Below are positions 31,033 through 40,273 of a DNA stretch of 64,000 nucleotides, piece after piece. Position 1 is the stretch's first letter; the number at the start of each line of letters is the position of its first letter. A program made the translations under genes and the position numbers. The stretch is taken from assembly GCF_019457595.1 (NCBI RefSeq), contig NZ_CP080419.1, forward strand, positions 3,410,001-3,474,000, given 5' to 3'. Under the pieces are notes generated by a model. The model worked only from the letters and a program-made list of their open reading frames with translations, did no database searches and was not told where the DNA came from. The stretch is from Shewanella psychrotolerans. Its GTDB lineage: Bacteria > Pseudomonadota > Gammaproteobacteria > Enterobacterales > Shewanellaceae.

Positions 31033-32982
31033 ATGAGTGCAGTCGAAGAACATACCCCCATCGACAAAGAAATAGCACCGTCAACAACAGATAGCCCAAT
31101 GCCATATGAAAAGGTATTTACCTTATTTGGTTATCTCATTCTTGTTTTTGCCGTGTCGCTATCGACATTTCAAATCTGGCAGGGAATAACATCAACTGTT
31201 TCAGCTACCTATTTTCGACCTGTGCATCTGTCTTGGGTGTTAGTGCTTATTTTTCTCCATTTTCCGCTCATCAGTAATCGTTACAACAAACTGTACTTAC
31301 CAGGTCGAATCGTCGACCTCATCTTATGCGGCCTTACGGTATTTGCAGGCTATCGCCTTTGGATTTTTGATTACAACGATATTGATCATCTGCTTTATGG
31401 ATTAAATTCTACCGATCTCATCGCGGGGAGTGCTTTACTCCTGCTCTTAATGGAGGGCTGCCGTCGTACCGTAGGCTGGGTTATGGTATTCATCGCCCTT
31501 ATGTTTTTAAGTTACAGTGCCTTTGGCAATTTGCTCCCTGGGGCGCTAGCAACTAAAGCCTACTCACTTCAAGAGCTGATCCAATTCCAAATTTATTCGG
31601 CAAATGGTATATTCGGCTCTGCATTAGGAATTGCGGCAACCACGGTATTTATTTTTGTGTTATTTGGTGCTTTTTTGGAAGTAACTGGCGCAGGTAAATT
31701 CTTTATCGATTTAGCATTCTCTATCGCGGGTAAATATCGCGGAGGTCCAGCAAAAGCCGCGGTTTTGGCGTCGGCAGGCTTAGGCTCAATTTCAGGTTCA
31801 GCCATCGCTAATACCGTGACAACGGGTTCTGTCACCATTCCTATGATGAAAAAGCTTGGCTACACGCCAGAGCAATCTGCAGGAATTGAGGCTGCGGCGT
31901 CAACAGGCGGTCAGATCATGCCACCCATTATGGGCGCCGGAGCGTTTGTGATGGCCCAGTTTACAGGCGTTCCCTATAGCGACATCATGCTCGCCTCGAT
32001 AGCCCCAGCTATTTTGTATTTTTTCTGCACCTTGCTATACGTGCACTTAATGGCGTGTAAATTAAACCTCAAGACACAAAGCCGCACACAAGCAGTGATC
32101 AATGTGATCAAAGATGGGGCACATCACCTTATTCCTTTGGTGCTAATCACCTTCTTGTTGATGCTGGCCTACTCGCCGCTATTAGTAGGCGTTGCAGGAT
32201 GCGCCGCAATATTACTCACCTCAGCCCTGCGAAAACATAGTCGCATCGGGCTCGCAAAATTTATATCGGGCATGAAAAATGGTGCTTTGTTAGCACTGCC
32301 AATCTCAGTTGCCTGTGGCGCAGCCGGAATTATCGTGGGCGTCGTTGGTCAAACCGGCATCGGTTTGCAGTTCACCCAATTCGTGATGGATTTCTCTGGC
32401 GGATATATGCTGGTTGCACTATTACTGGTCAGTATCGTTGCCCTTGTCTTAGGAATGGGCTTACCAGTAACTGCCGCGTATATCGTTCTGGCGGTGATGG
32501 CAGTCCCTATGCTTGGCGACTTTGGTTTGCCACTACTAACCGCTCATCTTATCGTCTTTTGGTTATCACAAACCTCCAATGTGACACCACCAATCGCACT
32601 GGCAGCTTTTGCTGGCGCAGGGGTCGCCAATGCGAATCCGATGAAATCATCGGTTGAGGCATTTAAATTGGCAGGAGGGCTATTTATCATTCCGATCATG
32701 ATGGCTTATACCGACCTACTTAATTTTGAAGCGGGTCTAGTTGGCTTTATGTTTGCCCTGTTACAAGCAAGCATTATCATAGTTGCACTGGCAATCGCGA
32801 TCGAAGGTTACATGCTAACCAAACTGAACCTTATCGAACGCTTAGTGGCATTGTTCTCTATCCCGCTCATCCTGTTTAATCCCTACAATGCGGGCATTGC
32901 GGGGATTGTGGTTATTTTGGCATTAATGGTAATACAATGGAGAAACCGACATAATGTTGAGGTGAAGCAAACCGATAACTAA
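31033..32982 (+). CDS. TRAP transporter fused permease (DctQ-DctM type, TAXI-associated)
   Basis: 649 residues, very hydrophobic, with roughly sixteen or more membrane segments. The N-terminal quarter corresponds to the small DctQ-like subunit and the rest to the large DctM-like channel. Fused permeases of this kind accompany TAXI binding proteins. Motifs of the large subunit include SGSAIANTVTTGSVTIPMMK and AASTGGQIMPPIMGAGAF, which form substrate and sodium sites in the family. An AGAGGT ribosome site precedes the ATG. With the TAXI protein upstream it makes a complete sodium- or proton-driven importer. Confidence 0.94.
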   Translation: MSAVEEHTPIDKEIAPSTTDSPMPYEKVFTLFGYLILVFAVSLSTFQIWQGITSTVSATYFRPVHLSWVLVLIFLHFPLISNRYNKLYLPGRIVDLILCGLTVFAGYRLWIFDYNDIDHLLYGLNSTDLIAGSALLLLLMEGCRRTVGWVMVFIALMFLSYSAFGNLLPGALATKAYSLQELIQFQIYSANGIFGSALGIAATTVFIFVLFGAFLEVTGAGKFFIDLAFSIAGKYRGGPAKAAVLASAGLGSISGSAIANTVTTGSVTIPMMKKLGYTPEQSAGIEAAASTGGQIMPPIMGAGAFVMAQFTGVPYSDIMLASIAPAILYFFCTLLYVHLMACKLNLKTQSRTQAVINVIKDGAHHLIPLVLITFLLMLAYSPLLVGVAGCAAILLTSALRKHSRIGLAKFISGMKNGALLALPISVACGAAGIIVGVVGQTGIGLQFTQFVMDFSGGYMLVALLLVSIVALVLGMGLPVTAAYIVLAVMAVPMLGDFGLPLLTAHLIVFWLSQTSNVTPPIALAAFAGAGVANANPMKSSVEAFKLAGGLFIIPIMMAYTDLLNFEAGLVGFMFALLQASIIIVALAIAIEGYMLTKLNLIERLVALFSIPLILFNPYNAGIAGIVVILALMVIQWRNRHNVEVKQTDN

Positions 32983-33018
32983 ACGCTATTTTGCTGTCAG
33001 TTTACTCATAAACATTAA

Positions 33019-33052
33019 GCGATATTGCACATTCTCTATCGTGTAATATCGC
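33019..33052. repeat. Hairpin downstream of the TRAP permease gene
   Basis: GCGATATTGCAC (33019-33030) pairs with GTGTAATATCGC (33041-33052) with one G-T pair and a 10-base loop, 37 bases after the permease stop. It is followed by an A run rather than T, so it is not a standard terminator on the plus strand; it may protect the 3' end of the transcript. Confidence 0.6.
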
Positions 33053-33271
33053 GAAAAAAACACAACCGATACCTTTATCATTGCTGTTCTCACATGGCGA
33101 TCGTCACTTTTCACTTGTTAATGTCAATTTGCTTATCACTTAAACGATCTTTAAATAACAAAGCATTATAGCTAAATCTGTTATTTAGGGTTTTAACTGA
33201 AAAAAATGCCCCGATATCACTAACAAGCGAATAGTTAATATCAGATATAGCGCAAGCGATAAGGAAATAGA

Positions 33272-34129
33272 ATGACAAACAAATATACTCCAGCAAAAGT
33301 GTGGGTAAATAACGCGAGTGGCGGTAATAAATGGGCAAACATTAACAGCCCAGAGTCTGGTGCGAGGTTTGATAGCGATCTGCCAGCAGGTGAACACGCT
33401 TTTCAACTTTACTCACTTGGCACCCCGAACGGTCAAAAGGTCACCATAATGCTAGAAGAGTTGCTCGCTCTCGGCATCAAAGAAGCTGAGTATGATGCTT
33501 TTCTCATTAATATTGGTGAATCAGATCAGTTCTCATCGGGATTTGTCGGCGTTAATCCCAACTCCAAAATACCCGCTTTAGTCGACCGTTCAGGCGCTCA
33601 AGAGGTTAACGTCTTTGAGTCAGCTTCAATACTGGTTCATCTTGCTGAAAAGTTTGAGCAATTCTTACCTAAGAGCGGTAATGCCCGCACCCAAACCTTT
33701 AACTGGCTGTTTTGGGCGCAAGGCTCTGCCCCATTCTTAGGCGGTGGTTTTGGTCACTTTTATGCCTATGCCGATGAAAAACAAGAATACCCAATTAATC
33801 GCTTCGCCATGGAAGTAAAACGCCAATTAGACGTTCTGGACAAACAACTCGCTAATAACCAATACGTTGCAGGCGATGAATACACTATTGCCGATATGGC
33901 TATTTGGCCTTGGTATGGCAATCTAGTGTTGGGTAATTTGTATGATGCGGCCGAGTTTCTGCAAGTCGAAACCTATAGCAACGTGGTGCGCTGGGCAAAA
34001 ATGATTCTGTCTCGTGAAGGCGTTCAACGTGGGCGTATTGTTAACCGTTCATTTGGTGAAGAGTGGGAACAGCTAGCTGAGCGTCACAGCGCAGCAGACA
34101 TTGATCTGGTACTCAGTAAGCGACCATAG
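33272..34129 (+). CDS. yghU: Glutathione-dependent disulfide-bond oxidoreductase YghU (GST family)
   Basis: 285 residues, nearly the length of E. coli YghU (288), with strong similarity along the whole sequence as remembered: LYSLGTPNGQKVTIMLEELL, DQFSSGFVGVNPNSKIPAL (read in two parts), NWLFWAQGSAPFLGGGFGHF and DEYTIADMAIWPW. The thioredoxin-like N-domain lies at about 45-130 and the helical GST C-domain at about 140-260. Family members bind two glutathione molecules and reduce disulfides such as 2-hydroxyethyl disulfide. It stands alone, ending at a bidirectional terminator. Confidence 0.95.
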   Translation: MTNKYTPAKVWVNNASGGNKWANINSPESGARFDSDLPAGEHAFQLYSLGTPNGQKVTIMLEELLALGIKEAEYDAFLINIGESDQFSSGFVGVNPNSKIPALVDRSGAQEVNVFESASILVHLAEKFEQFLPKSGNARTQTFNWLFWAQGSAPFLGGGFGHFYAYADEKQEYPINRFAMEVKRQLDVLDKQLANNQYVAGDEYTIADMAIWPWYGNLVLGNLYDAAEFLQVETYSNVVRWAKMILSREGVQRGRIVNRSFGEEWEQLAERHSAADIDLVLSKRP

Positions 34130-34235
34130 AGCACCAAACGCTAGCTCAACATACTCATCGTGAGTGCGATTGTTAGTGAGAATAGCTAGTGATAATAACT
34201 AGTGATAATAGCGATTGACCATCGACACGAAAAAG

Positions 34236-34260
34236 AAAGGGAAGCCCATAGCTTCCCTTT
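34236..34260. terminator. Bidirectional terminator between yghU and the cupin gene
   Basis: AAAGGGAAGC (34236-34245) pairs with GCTTCCCTTT (34251-34260) around CCATA. A T run follows on either strand (TTTTG on plus, TTTCTTTTT on minus). It serves two convergent genes. A short repeat of CTAGTGATAATA lies just upstream (34184-34210). Confidence 0.88.
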
Positions 34261-34268
34261 TGATGATG

Positions 34269-34751
34269 TTAAACAGTCCCTTTACGACTCAGGCGCTCAA
34301 TAACCGCTCGATGCTGTGGATATTCAGCCAATAGATCTTCTTGGCTAAACAATTCAAAATCTTCGAAAGTAAAGCCGGGGGAGACCATACAACCAACCAA
34401 AGAGAACCCAGCTTGATTCATCGCTGAACCAAAAATACACCCTTTAGGCACTAAAAATTGCGGTCGCTCGCCAGCAGCAAGATCAAGCCCCAACTTCGCC
34501 GTTGTCAACTCTCCTTGCTCATCAATCATATAGATGGTCAACGACTGTCCCGCATGGAAATACCACATCTCATCAGCAGTCAAACGGTGAAAGTTAGACA
34601 CTTCGCCATCACGCAGTAGAAAATAGATGCTGGTCCACAATTGGCGCGAATCATCAAACTGCTGCGCAGAGCGATAGGATGAACAATAATACCCTCCTTC
34701 CACATGCTGCTCTAACTGTAAATGTTCAATGAATTCATCTACATTTTGCAT
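34269..34751 (-). CDS. Cupin_5 (DUF985) family protein
   Basis: 160 residues from the ATG at 34751 (a GTG three codons upstream is possible). The single cupin barrel shows the family features EGGYYCSSYR near residue 17, FHRLTADEMWYFHAG with likely metal/ligand residues, LVPKGCIFGS, and the ending VSPGFTFEDFEL. Members of this family (YML079-like) have a beta-sandwich fold but no firmly known reaction. It is 20 bases downstream of a small unknown gene, so the two may form an operon ending at the bidirectional hairpin. Confidence 0.9.
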   Translation of the reverse strand: MQNVDEFIEHLQLEQHVEGGYYCSSYRSAQQFDDSRQLWTSIYFLLRDGEVSNFHRLTADEMWYFHAGQSLTIYMIDEQGELTTAKLGLDLAAGERPQFLVPKGCIFGSAMNQAGFSLVGCMVSPGFTFEDFELFSQEDLLAEYPQHRAVIERLSRKGTV

Positions 34752-34780
34752 AAAAAACACTCTGTGTGAATTCTAGTTAG

Positions 34781-35053
34781 TTAATGCTTTGGCTTAACGC
34801 CATTGCGCACCATATCTTTACCTGTTTCGAACACTTCATCAGTGATCCAACGCGCATGAAGTAACTTATGATTATTATCAAACACGGCAACAAAATGACG
34901 ACCATCGGCATTGTTGGTCGCCATACCGACCCCTTCAACCCCTTTAAGCCCTAATCCACCATTTTCCACTGATAATAAAAAGCGCTCTAAGGCTTCTAAG
35001 CTATCAATCATATTCTGTTCATCATGCATCTTTAAATACTCACTATTAACCAT
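34781..35053 (-). CDS. Small conserved-looking protein of unknown function
   Basis: 90 residues; not recognised. It is soluble, with no signal or membrane segment, with a helical acidic N-terminal part and a beta-rich C-terminal part (FVAVFDNNHKLLHARWI). Support for its reality comes from position: same strand as the cupin gene, 20-base gap, no overlap with other genes. The start is uncertain; an ATG seven codons in (34 bp before MIDSLEAL) is an alternative. Confidence 0.6.
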   Translation of the reverse strand: MVNSEYLKMHDEQNMIDSLEALERFLLSVENGGLGLKGVEGVGMATNNADGRHFVAVFDNNHKLLHARWITDEVFETGKDMVRNGVKPKH

Positions 35054-35238
35054 CTTTGCCTGCGACGCTGTCGCGGCATTATCATGACGGGTACTTTACC
35101 GCTCAACGCGATCAATTTGAACCCTAAAAGTCGCCTAAGGTTATTTGGGCTAGCATCTCAACAACAAAACGGTTATCAACTCAATGCTTTTAAGCCATGA
35201 TAGTGTTAGTGCTACATACCGAAGAGAAACCGCCTGAT

Positions 35239-35853
35239 ATGAATAAGCTGTATTATGTATACGATCCCATGTGTTCTTGGTGCTGGGGATTCAAATCCAT
35301 TTGGGAAAAAATAGAACAAACGCTACCAGGCGAAGTAGAGATAGTTTACTTACTTGGCGGGCTCGCACCCGATAGCGACCAACCTATGCCAGCTGCTATG
35401 CAGCAACAAATTGCCGCTCATTGGCACAAAATCGAAAACTTGCTGGGCACTGAATTTAATCATGAATTTTGGACTAGTAACATCCCAAGACGCGCAACCT
35501 ACCCGGCCTGCCGAGCCATACTCGCCGCCCGTGATCAACAAGCTGAAAAGCAGATGCTAACCGCCATCCAACACGCCTACTATCTGCAAGCTCGCAACCC
35601 AAGCGACGACGTGGTATTAATCGATTTGGCTAACCAGCTCAGCTTAGATACAGCTAAGTTTACCACTGACTTACTGTGTGAAACGACACAACAAGCCCTA
35701 TTAGCTGAAATCCAATTTGCACGCTCAATCGGTGGCAATAGTTTTCCTTCCCTGTTTGTGCAAACCGCTACTGGCATCACGCCAATCCCCATTGACTACC
35801 AAAATGCCGACACCTGTATTGAGCAGATACGGCAGGCAATCAGATTGAAGTAA
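35239..35853 (+). CDS. DsbA-family thioredoxin-fold protein with CSWC motif
   Basis: 204 residues if started at the ATG at 35239, where the thioredoxin fold begins (MNKLYYVYDPMCSWCW); an upstream ATG at 35197 would add 14 unlike residues. The redox motif C-S-W-C is at residues 12-15, the helical insertion follows, and the cis-Pro loop is NSFPSLFV near 170. There is no signal peptide, so it is cytoplasmic, like FrnE/2-hydroxychromene isomerase-type members and unlike periplasmic DsbA. Its task is probably thiol-disulfide exchange on an unknown partner. It ends convergent with the OsmC-YcaO gene at a shared terminator. Confidence 0.88.
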   Translation: MNKLYYVYDPMCSWCWGFKSIWEKIEQTLPGEVEIVYLLGGLAPDSDQPMPAAMQQQIAAHWHKIENLLGTEFNHEFWTSNIPRRATYPACRAILAARDQQAEKQMLTAIQHAYYLQARNPSDDVVLIDLANQLSLDTAKFTTDLLCETTQQALLAEIQFARSIGGNSFPSLFVQTATGITPIPIDYQNADTCIEQIRQAIRLK

Positions 35854-35896
35854 GACTGAGTTCAGTTAGCTCCCTTTAACCAGAAACTTGGGTAAA

Positions 35897-35921
35897 AAAA
35901 GCGAACCTAAGGTTCGCTTTT
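35897..35921. terminator. Bidirectional terminator
   Basis: AAAAGCGAACC (35897-35907) pairs with GGTTCGCTTTT (35911-35921) around TAA, with T tracts on both strands. It lies between convergent genes. The hairpin at 61882 has almost the same stem, suggesting a recurring terminator sequence in this genome. Confidence 0.9.
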
Positions 35922-35954
35922 CGTTTATAGCCTTTTCGCTTATGGCCTAGAGGG

Positions 35955-38141
35955 CTACAGGCACGCTTTGAGCTTACGCGCCTGATGCAGCTTCTTGTAA
36001 CTCTCGATAAGGCGCAGGTGCGGCTCAATACCTTCGAGCGCCATGCTGGTTTTAGTGAGTCCTGAGAATCGAATCTCGCCAGTGACAGAGCCAACGGCAT
36101 TTTCCATCACGGTTTCACCAAACATGCGCTTAAAGTTATGGATAAAGTGTTCAAGTTCTAACTCTTCATCTAAGGTCACTTCGAGTACCGCGTTTACCGC
36201 TTGATAGAACAAGCCTCGCTCGACGGTATTGTCGTTAAACTGCAAGAAGTCGCCAACCAGCTCCATCGCCTCTTCATGAGCACCAAGTGCAAGATAGATA
36301 AGAATTTTAAGCTCGATAATGGTTAGCTGACCCCATACGGTATTTTCATCAAATACGATGCCAATAAGGGTACGAATATCGGTGTAATTATCGAGTTGGC
36401 TCTCTTCAAAACGATTAACCAGATCAACCAACTCATCGTCACTTAGCGAGTGAAGATTTAAAATATCTTCACGGTAATCGAGTGCCTTGTTAGTGTTATC
36501 CCAAATCAAATCTTCAACAGGATAAACCTCAGAGTAATCAGGCACTAAAATACGGCAAGCTGAGGCGCCGAGCTGATCGAACTCAGCCACATATACCTCT
36601 TTACCTAAGGTTTCCAAGATGCCAAACAGCCCCTTGGCTTCCTCTTCATTGGTGCCAGAGAAATCCCACTCGCAGAACTCAAAGTCATACTTGCTGCTAA
36701 AGAAGCGCCAAGAGATCACCCCTGTTGAATCGATAAAGTGCTCAACAAAGTTTTCAGGCTCGCTGACCGCCATGCTGTTAAAGGTCGGCTTAGGTACATC
36801 ATTTAGCCCCTCAAAACTGCGCCCTTGTAACAGCTCTGTCAGGCTGCGCTCTAATGCCACTTCAAAACTTGGATGCGCGCCAAATGAGGCAAACACACCG
36901 CCGGTTTTAGGGTTCATCAAGGTCACGCACATCACAGGGAACTGACCGCCCAAGGAGGCATCTTTCACCACAACGGGAAAGCCTTGCTCCTCTAGCCCTT
37001 TGATGCCCGCTAAGATACTTGGGTATTTTTCCAGTACTGCTTGAGGCACATCGGGTAGGACAATTTCTTGCTCGATAATTTGACGCTTAACCGCACGCTC
37101 GAAGATCTCCGATAGGCACTGCACTTCAGCTTCTTGCAGGTTATTACCCGCACTCATGCCATTACTCAGAAACAGGTTTTCAATTAAGTTTGAAGGGAAA
37201 TAAACCGTCTCCCCATCGGAGCGACGCTTGTAAGGAATGGTGCAGATCCCGCGCTCAATATTACCTGAGTTGGTATCGATAAGGTGCGACCCACACAGCT
37301 CATCATCTGGATTGTAAATAGCTAAACAATAGTCATCGAGCAAACCTGCAGGTAGCGCGTCATCATCAGTGAGCGCAAACCACTTCTCATTGGGATAGTG
37401 CACAAACTCGCTGTTGGCGATATCTAGCCCAAAGAACTGGTCGTTATAGAAGAAGTTACAGTTTAGGCGCTCAATAAACTCACCCAATGCCGAGCACAGC
37501 GCGCTCTCCTTGGTTGCCCCTTTACCATTAGTGAAACACATTGGCGACGCCGCATCACGAATATGCAGTGACCATACATTTGGCACGATATTACGCCATG
37601 ATGAGATCTCAATCTTCATCCCAAGCTCAGCCAAAATCCCCGTCATATTAGAGATAGTTTGCTCAAGCGGCAGATCTTTACCCAAAATGTAGGTGCTCGC
37701 ATCGCCTTCGGGCTGGCCCATCAACATGGCATTGGCATCAGCATCGAGGTTTTCAACCGTCTCGATTTTAAACTCAGGCCCAGTTTGCACCACTTTTTTA
37801 ACCGTACAACGATCGATTGAACGTAAAATCCCTTCGCGATCCTTTGCCGAAATATCTTCTGGCAGCTCAACCTGAATTTGGAAAATCTGGTTATAGCGAT
37901 CCTCAGGATCGACAATGTTATTTTGCGACAGTCTGATATTTTCAGTCGGGATGTCACGCGCCTTACAATACACCTTGATAAAGTAAGCGGCGCACAGGGC
38001 TGACGAAGCTAAGAAGTAATCAAACGGACTCGGCGCAGAGCCATCACCCTTATAACGAATCGGCTGATCGGCAGTGACGGTAAAATCGTCAAACTTGGCT
38101 TCGAGTCTCAGGTTGTCGAGAAAATTAACTTTGATTTCCAT
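35955..38141 (-). CDS. OsmC domain / YcaO domain fusion protein
   Basis: 728 residues. Residues 1 to about 135 are an OsmC-like domain (PSPFDYFLASSALCAAYFIKVY region with Cys near 49, and a second Cys in DRCTVKK near 113), the two cysteines that form the peroxide-reducing site in OsmC/Ohr proteins. Residues about 140-728 are YcaO, with the ATP-binding elements of the family (GKGATKESALCSALGEFIERL, EAEVQCLSEIFERAVK, each read here in part) and a C-terminal region like that of E. coli YcaO (586 residues). YcaO proteins use ATP to activate backbone amides; E. coli YcaO is linked to RimO-dependent methylthiolation of ribosomal protein S12. No peptide-precursor or cyclodehydratase partner gene is adjacent, so this is the stand-alone type. 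Confidence 0.92.
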   Translation of the reverse strand: MEIKVNFLDNLRLEAKFDDFTVTADQPIRYKGDGSAPSPFDYFLASSALCAAYFIKVYCKARDIPTENIRLSQNNIVDPEDRYNQIFQIQVELPEDISAKDREGILRSIDRCTVKKVVQTGPEFKIETVENLDADANAMLMGQPEGDASTYILGKDLPLEQTISNMTGILAELGMKIEISSWRNIVPNVWSLHIRDAASPMCFTNGKGATKESALCSALGEFIERLNCNFFYNDQFFGLDIANSEFVHYPNEKWFALTDDDALPAGLLDDYCLAIYNPDDELCGSHLIDTNSGNIERGICTIPYKRRSDGETVYFPSNLIENLFLSNGMSAGNNLQEAEVQCLSEIFERAVKRQIIEQEIVLPDVPQAVLEKYPSILAGIKGLEEQGFPVVVKDASLGGQFPVMCVTLMNPKTGGVFASFGAHPSFEVALERSLTELLQGRSFEGLNDVPKPTFNSMAVSEPENFVEHFIDSTGVISWRFFSSKYDFEFCEWDFSGTNEEEAKGLFGILETLGKEVYVAEFDQLGASACRILVPDYSEVYPVEDLIWDNTNKALDYREDILNLHSLSDDELVDLVNRFEESQLDNYTDIRTLIGIVFDENTVWGQLTIIELKILIYLALGAHEEAMELVGDFLQFNDNTVERGLFYQAVNAVLEVTLDEELELEHFIHNFKRMFGETVMENAVGSVTGEIRFSGLTKTSMALEGIEPHLRLIESYKKLHQARKLKACL

Positions 38142-38533
38142 TGAATATGATTTCCACTTGGTGGCGAACGTCTCGCATGGCCGCAGCCAAAAAACTTAAT
38201 GGGGGAATTATCGGTGTTTTTGACCCATTAGTCTTGGGTTAATTATATAAAATCCCGAATTCAGACAATTTAACCAATTAACACAGCGACAATGCTTAAG
38301 GCCAAGCTAAGTCGACAGGGCAAGGGTTGTCACAAAACCAGAAAGATGACAGCAAATTAGCCTGTGAGTTAAACAGACCTAAATACCACCTAAGCTCTCA
38401 ATAATAAGACATGTCTCTCACTCAGTCTCATTATTGAACTCAAACCCAAAAAAAGCACTATATCGTGTTATCGTATGATGATATAAGTTACATATTGTTA
38501 ACAATACTGTAAAAAATACGGAAAAGGTATAAT
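38142..38533. other. Intergenic region with a perfect 14-bp palindrome upstream of the GH43 gene
   Basis: About 390 bases between divergent genes. The perfect palindrome TATTGTTAACAATA (38493-38506) lies about 28 bases before the GH43 start. Its size and place suit a repressor operator, such as a LacI- or GntR-type site for the arabinanase gene. No regulator gene is adjacent. No hairpin terminator or ORF was seen in the rest. Confidence 0.6.
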
Positions 38534-40000
38534 ATGCAAAGATTTACGAGAAGCTTAATTAGGCTATGCAATTTAACTTTCATGTTGATTTGCTTCAATG
38601 CTGCAGCAATAACGCTCAATGGAACAACCGACATTCACGATCCCTCAACCATCATCAAGGAAGGCAATACTTACTGGACTTTTGGAACCGGCGGTGGCGC
38701 AGATACCTTACCCATTAATGCACTATATTCTACCGACTTAATTAACTGGAAACGCGGACCTTCACCGATACCAGCTAACACCTATCCAAACTGGATAAAC
38801 AGCAAGGTACCGGGATTTGACGGTAACTTCTGGGCCCCCGATTTAATTGAGATGAATGGTAAATACTATTTGTATTACACCGCATTCTCAGATGCTGAGG
38901 GGATGCACTCAGCAATCGGGGTGATGGTCACCGATTCGCTAAATAACCCTAACTGGCGAGATTTAGGCATGCTTGTGTCGACTAAAGATGAAGGCACATT
39001 AGGAGGCCAACCAGTTAACACCATCGATGCTGGGGTATACCGCGATGCACAAGATAACGTGTGGATGGTTTACGGATCGCACTATGCAGGCATTTTTATT
39101 CGCCCGATCAATAAAACAACGGGTCTTTTAGCCAACAACGATCGTTTTCCAGCCGTCGGTAATAACTATAAATGGCATGAGTTTGAAGCCGCCCAAGTGA
39201 AGTACATCAACGGTTACTACTATATGTTTGTCAATTTAGGCGAGTGTTGTAAAGGCGACGACAGCGATTACTACATAGTGACAGGTCGCTCCACCAGCCC
39301 AGTCGGACCATTCCTAGATAAAAATGGTAATGATCTATGGCATTATGGTGGCAGCACCGTATTAAAAACCGATGGCAACCATATTGGTCCTGGTCACTTT
39401 GGCTATTACTACAATAATGGACAAAATTTAGTCTCAATCCATTACTATGATGGCGTAAGCCCTACAGGCTGGCCCGCTCGATTAGATATCTTAGAGATGA
39501 CTTTCCAGAACGATTGGCCGGTACTAAATCGTAATTTCACCTTAAAAACCGATACAAATGCCTCAATCAACGGCACCTACCGTATTAAACCCGTTCATAG
39601 TCAACAAAAGTCCCTAGATATAGAAAACTGCGATACAACCGCTGGGACTAATGTACAACAGTGGTCTTGGTTGAATAATGACTGTCAAAAGTTCAAGATC
39701 ACTCGAGTTGATGGTGTTTGGCACAGGATCTCACCAATCAATGCTCCAAGTATGGCGCTCGATATTGACTCATTCTCAAAAGATAATGGCGCTAATGTTA
39801 TGCTTTGGAATTATTCAGGCGCACAGAATCAACAGTTTCGCTTTCAATCTGCTGGGTCGGGAAAAGTGCGGATCATAAATCGTCACAGTGAAAAATGCAT
39901 TGATATCGAAGCAGCCTCTTCTGCAGACAGCGCTAATGTTCTGCAATGGCAGTGCATCTCAGGTGCAACGAATCAAATGTTCCAACTTGAGAAGCAATAA
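38534..40000 (+). CDS. Secreted arabinan endo-1,5-alpha-L-arabinosidase-like GH43 with ricin-type lectin domain
   Basis: 488 residues. The signal peptide ends near residue 25 (NAAA). The GH43 five-blade propeller covers about 28-335 and has the general-base Asp in DIHDPST (about 36), the pKa-modulating Asp in NTIDAGVYRD (about 162) and the acid Glu in EFEAAQVKYINGYYYMF (about 216). HDPS and NFWAPD are typical of endo-arabinanases. The C-terminal ricin B/CBM13 beta-trefoil (about 350-488) has QW-type repeats (VQQWSW, NVMLWNYSGAQNQQF, VLQWQC). It should be exported and cut alpha-1,5-arabinan. No arabinose catabolic or transport genes lie nearby. A palindromic operator candidate lies upstream and a very long hairpin downstream. 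Confidence 0.9.
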   Translation: MQRFTRSLIRLCNLTFMLICFNAAAITLNGTTDIHDPSTIIKEGNTYWTFGTGGGADTLPINALYSTDLINWKRGPSPIPANTYPNWINSKVPGFDGNFWAPDLIEMNGKYYLYYTAFSDAEGMHSAIGVMVTDSLNNPNWRDLGMLVSTKDEGTLGGQPVNTIDAGVYRDAQDNVWMVYGSHYAGIFIRPINKTTGLLANNDRFPAVGNNYKWHEFEAAQVKYINGYYYMFVNLGECCKGDDSDYYIVTGRSTSPVGPFLDKNGNDLWHYGGSTVLKTDGNHIGPGHFGYYYNNGQNLVSIHYYDGVSPTGWPARLDILEMTFQNDWPVLNRNFTLKTDTNASINGTYRIKPVHSQQKSLDIENCDTTAGTNVQQWSWLNNDCQKFKITRVDGVWHRISPINAPSMALDIDSFSKDNGANVMLWNYSGAQNQQFRFQSAGSGKVRIINRHSEKCIDIEAASSADSANVLQWQCISGATNQMFQLEKQ

Positions 40001-40018
40001 TATCAATAGTATAACCAC

Positions 40019-40060
40019 TGCAATAAGCGCTAGCTTGATAACAAGCTAGCGCTTATTGCA
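40019..40060. terminator. Exceptionally long perfect hairpin after the GH43 gene
   Basis: A 19-base arm (40019-40037) is the exact reverse complement of 40042-40060, with an ATAA loop, starting 18 bases after the stop codon. No T tract follows, so it may act as a transcript 3'-end stabiliser or a Rho-independent terminator of unusual form. Confidence 0.7.
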
Positions 40061-40078
40061 CAAACGGCTAAGGGGGAA

Positions 40079-40108
40079 CTATCCTAAGCCAATCTATCCT
40101 AAGCCAAT
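40079..40108. repeat. 15-bp tandem direct repeat
   Basis: CTATCCTAAGCCAAT is present twice head to tail (40079-40093, 40094-40108), just after the long hairpin and before the end of tonB. Function unknown. Confidence 0.9.
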
Positions 40109-40273
40109 CAATTTACTTCTCTATCTGGCATGCTGTAGCAATCACTATAAAACGTCAATGATGGCTAAATATCTCTAACCATTAGAACCAAGAAAACGTC
40201 ATGCAATGTTTCCATCACAACTAAATGGTGATTACTTATTATATATATGAAACATCTCGCGTAAAAATTTAAA

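Noticed and set aside
33111..33406. Two overlapping minus-strand frames of 73-75 codons upstream of and inside yghU
   Set aside because: They are antisense to yghU and its promoter, with unlikely amino-acid composition.
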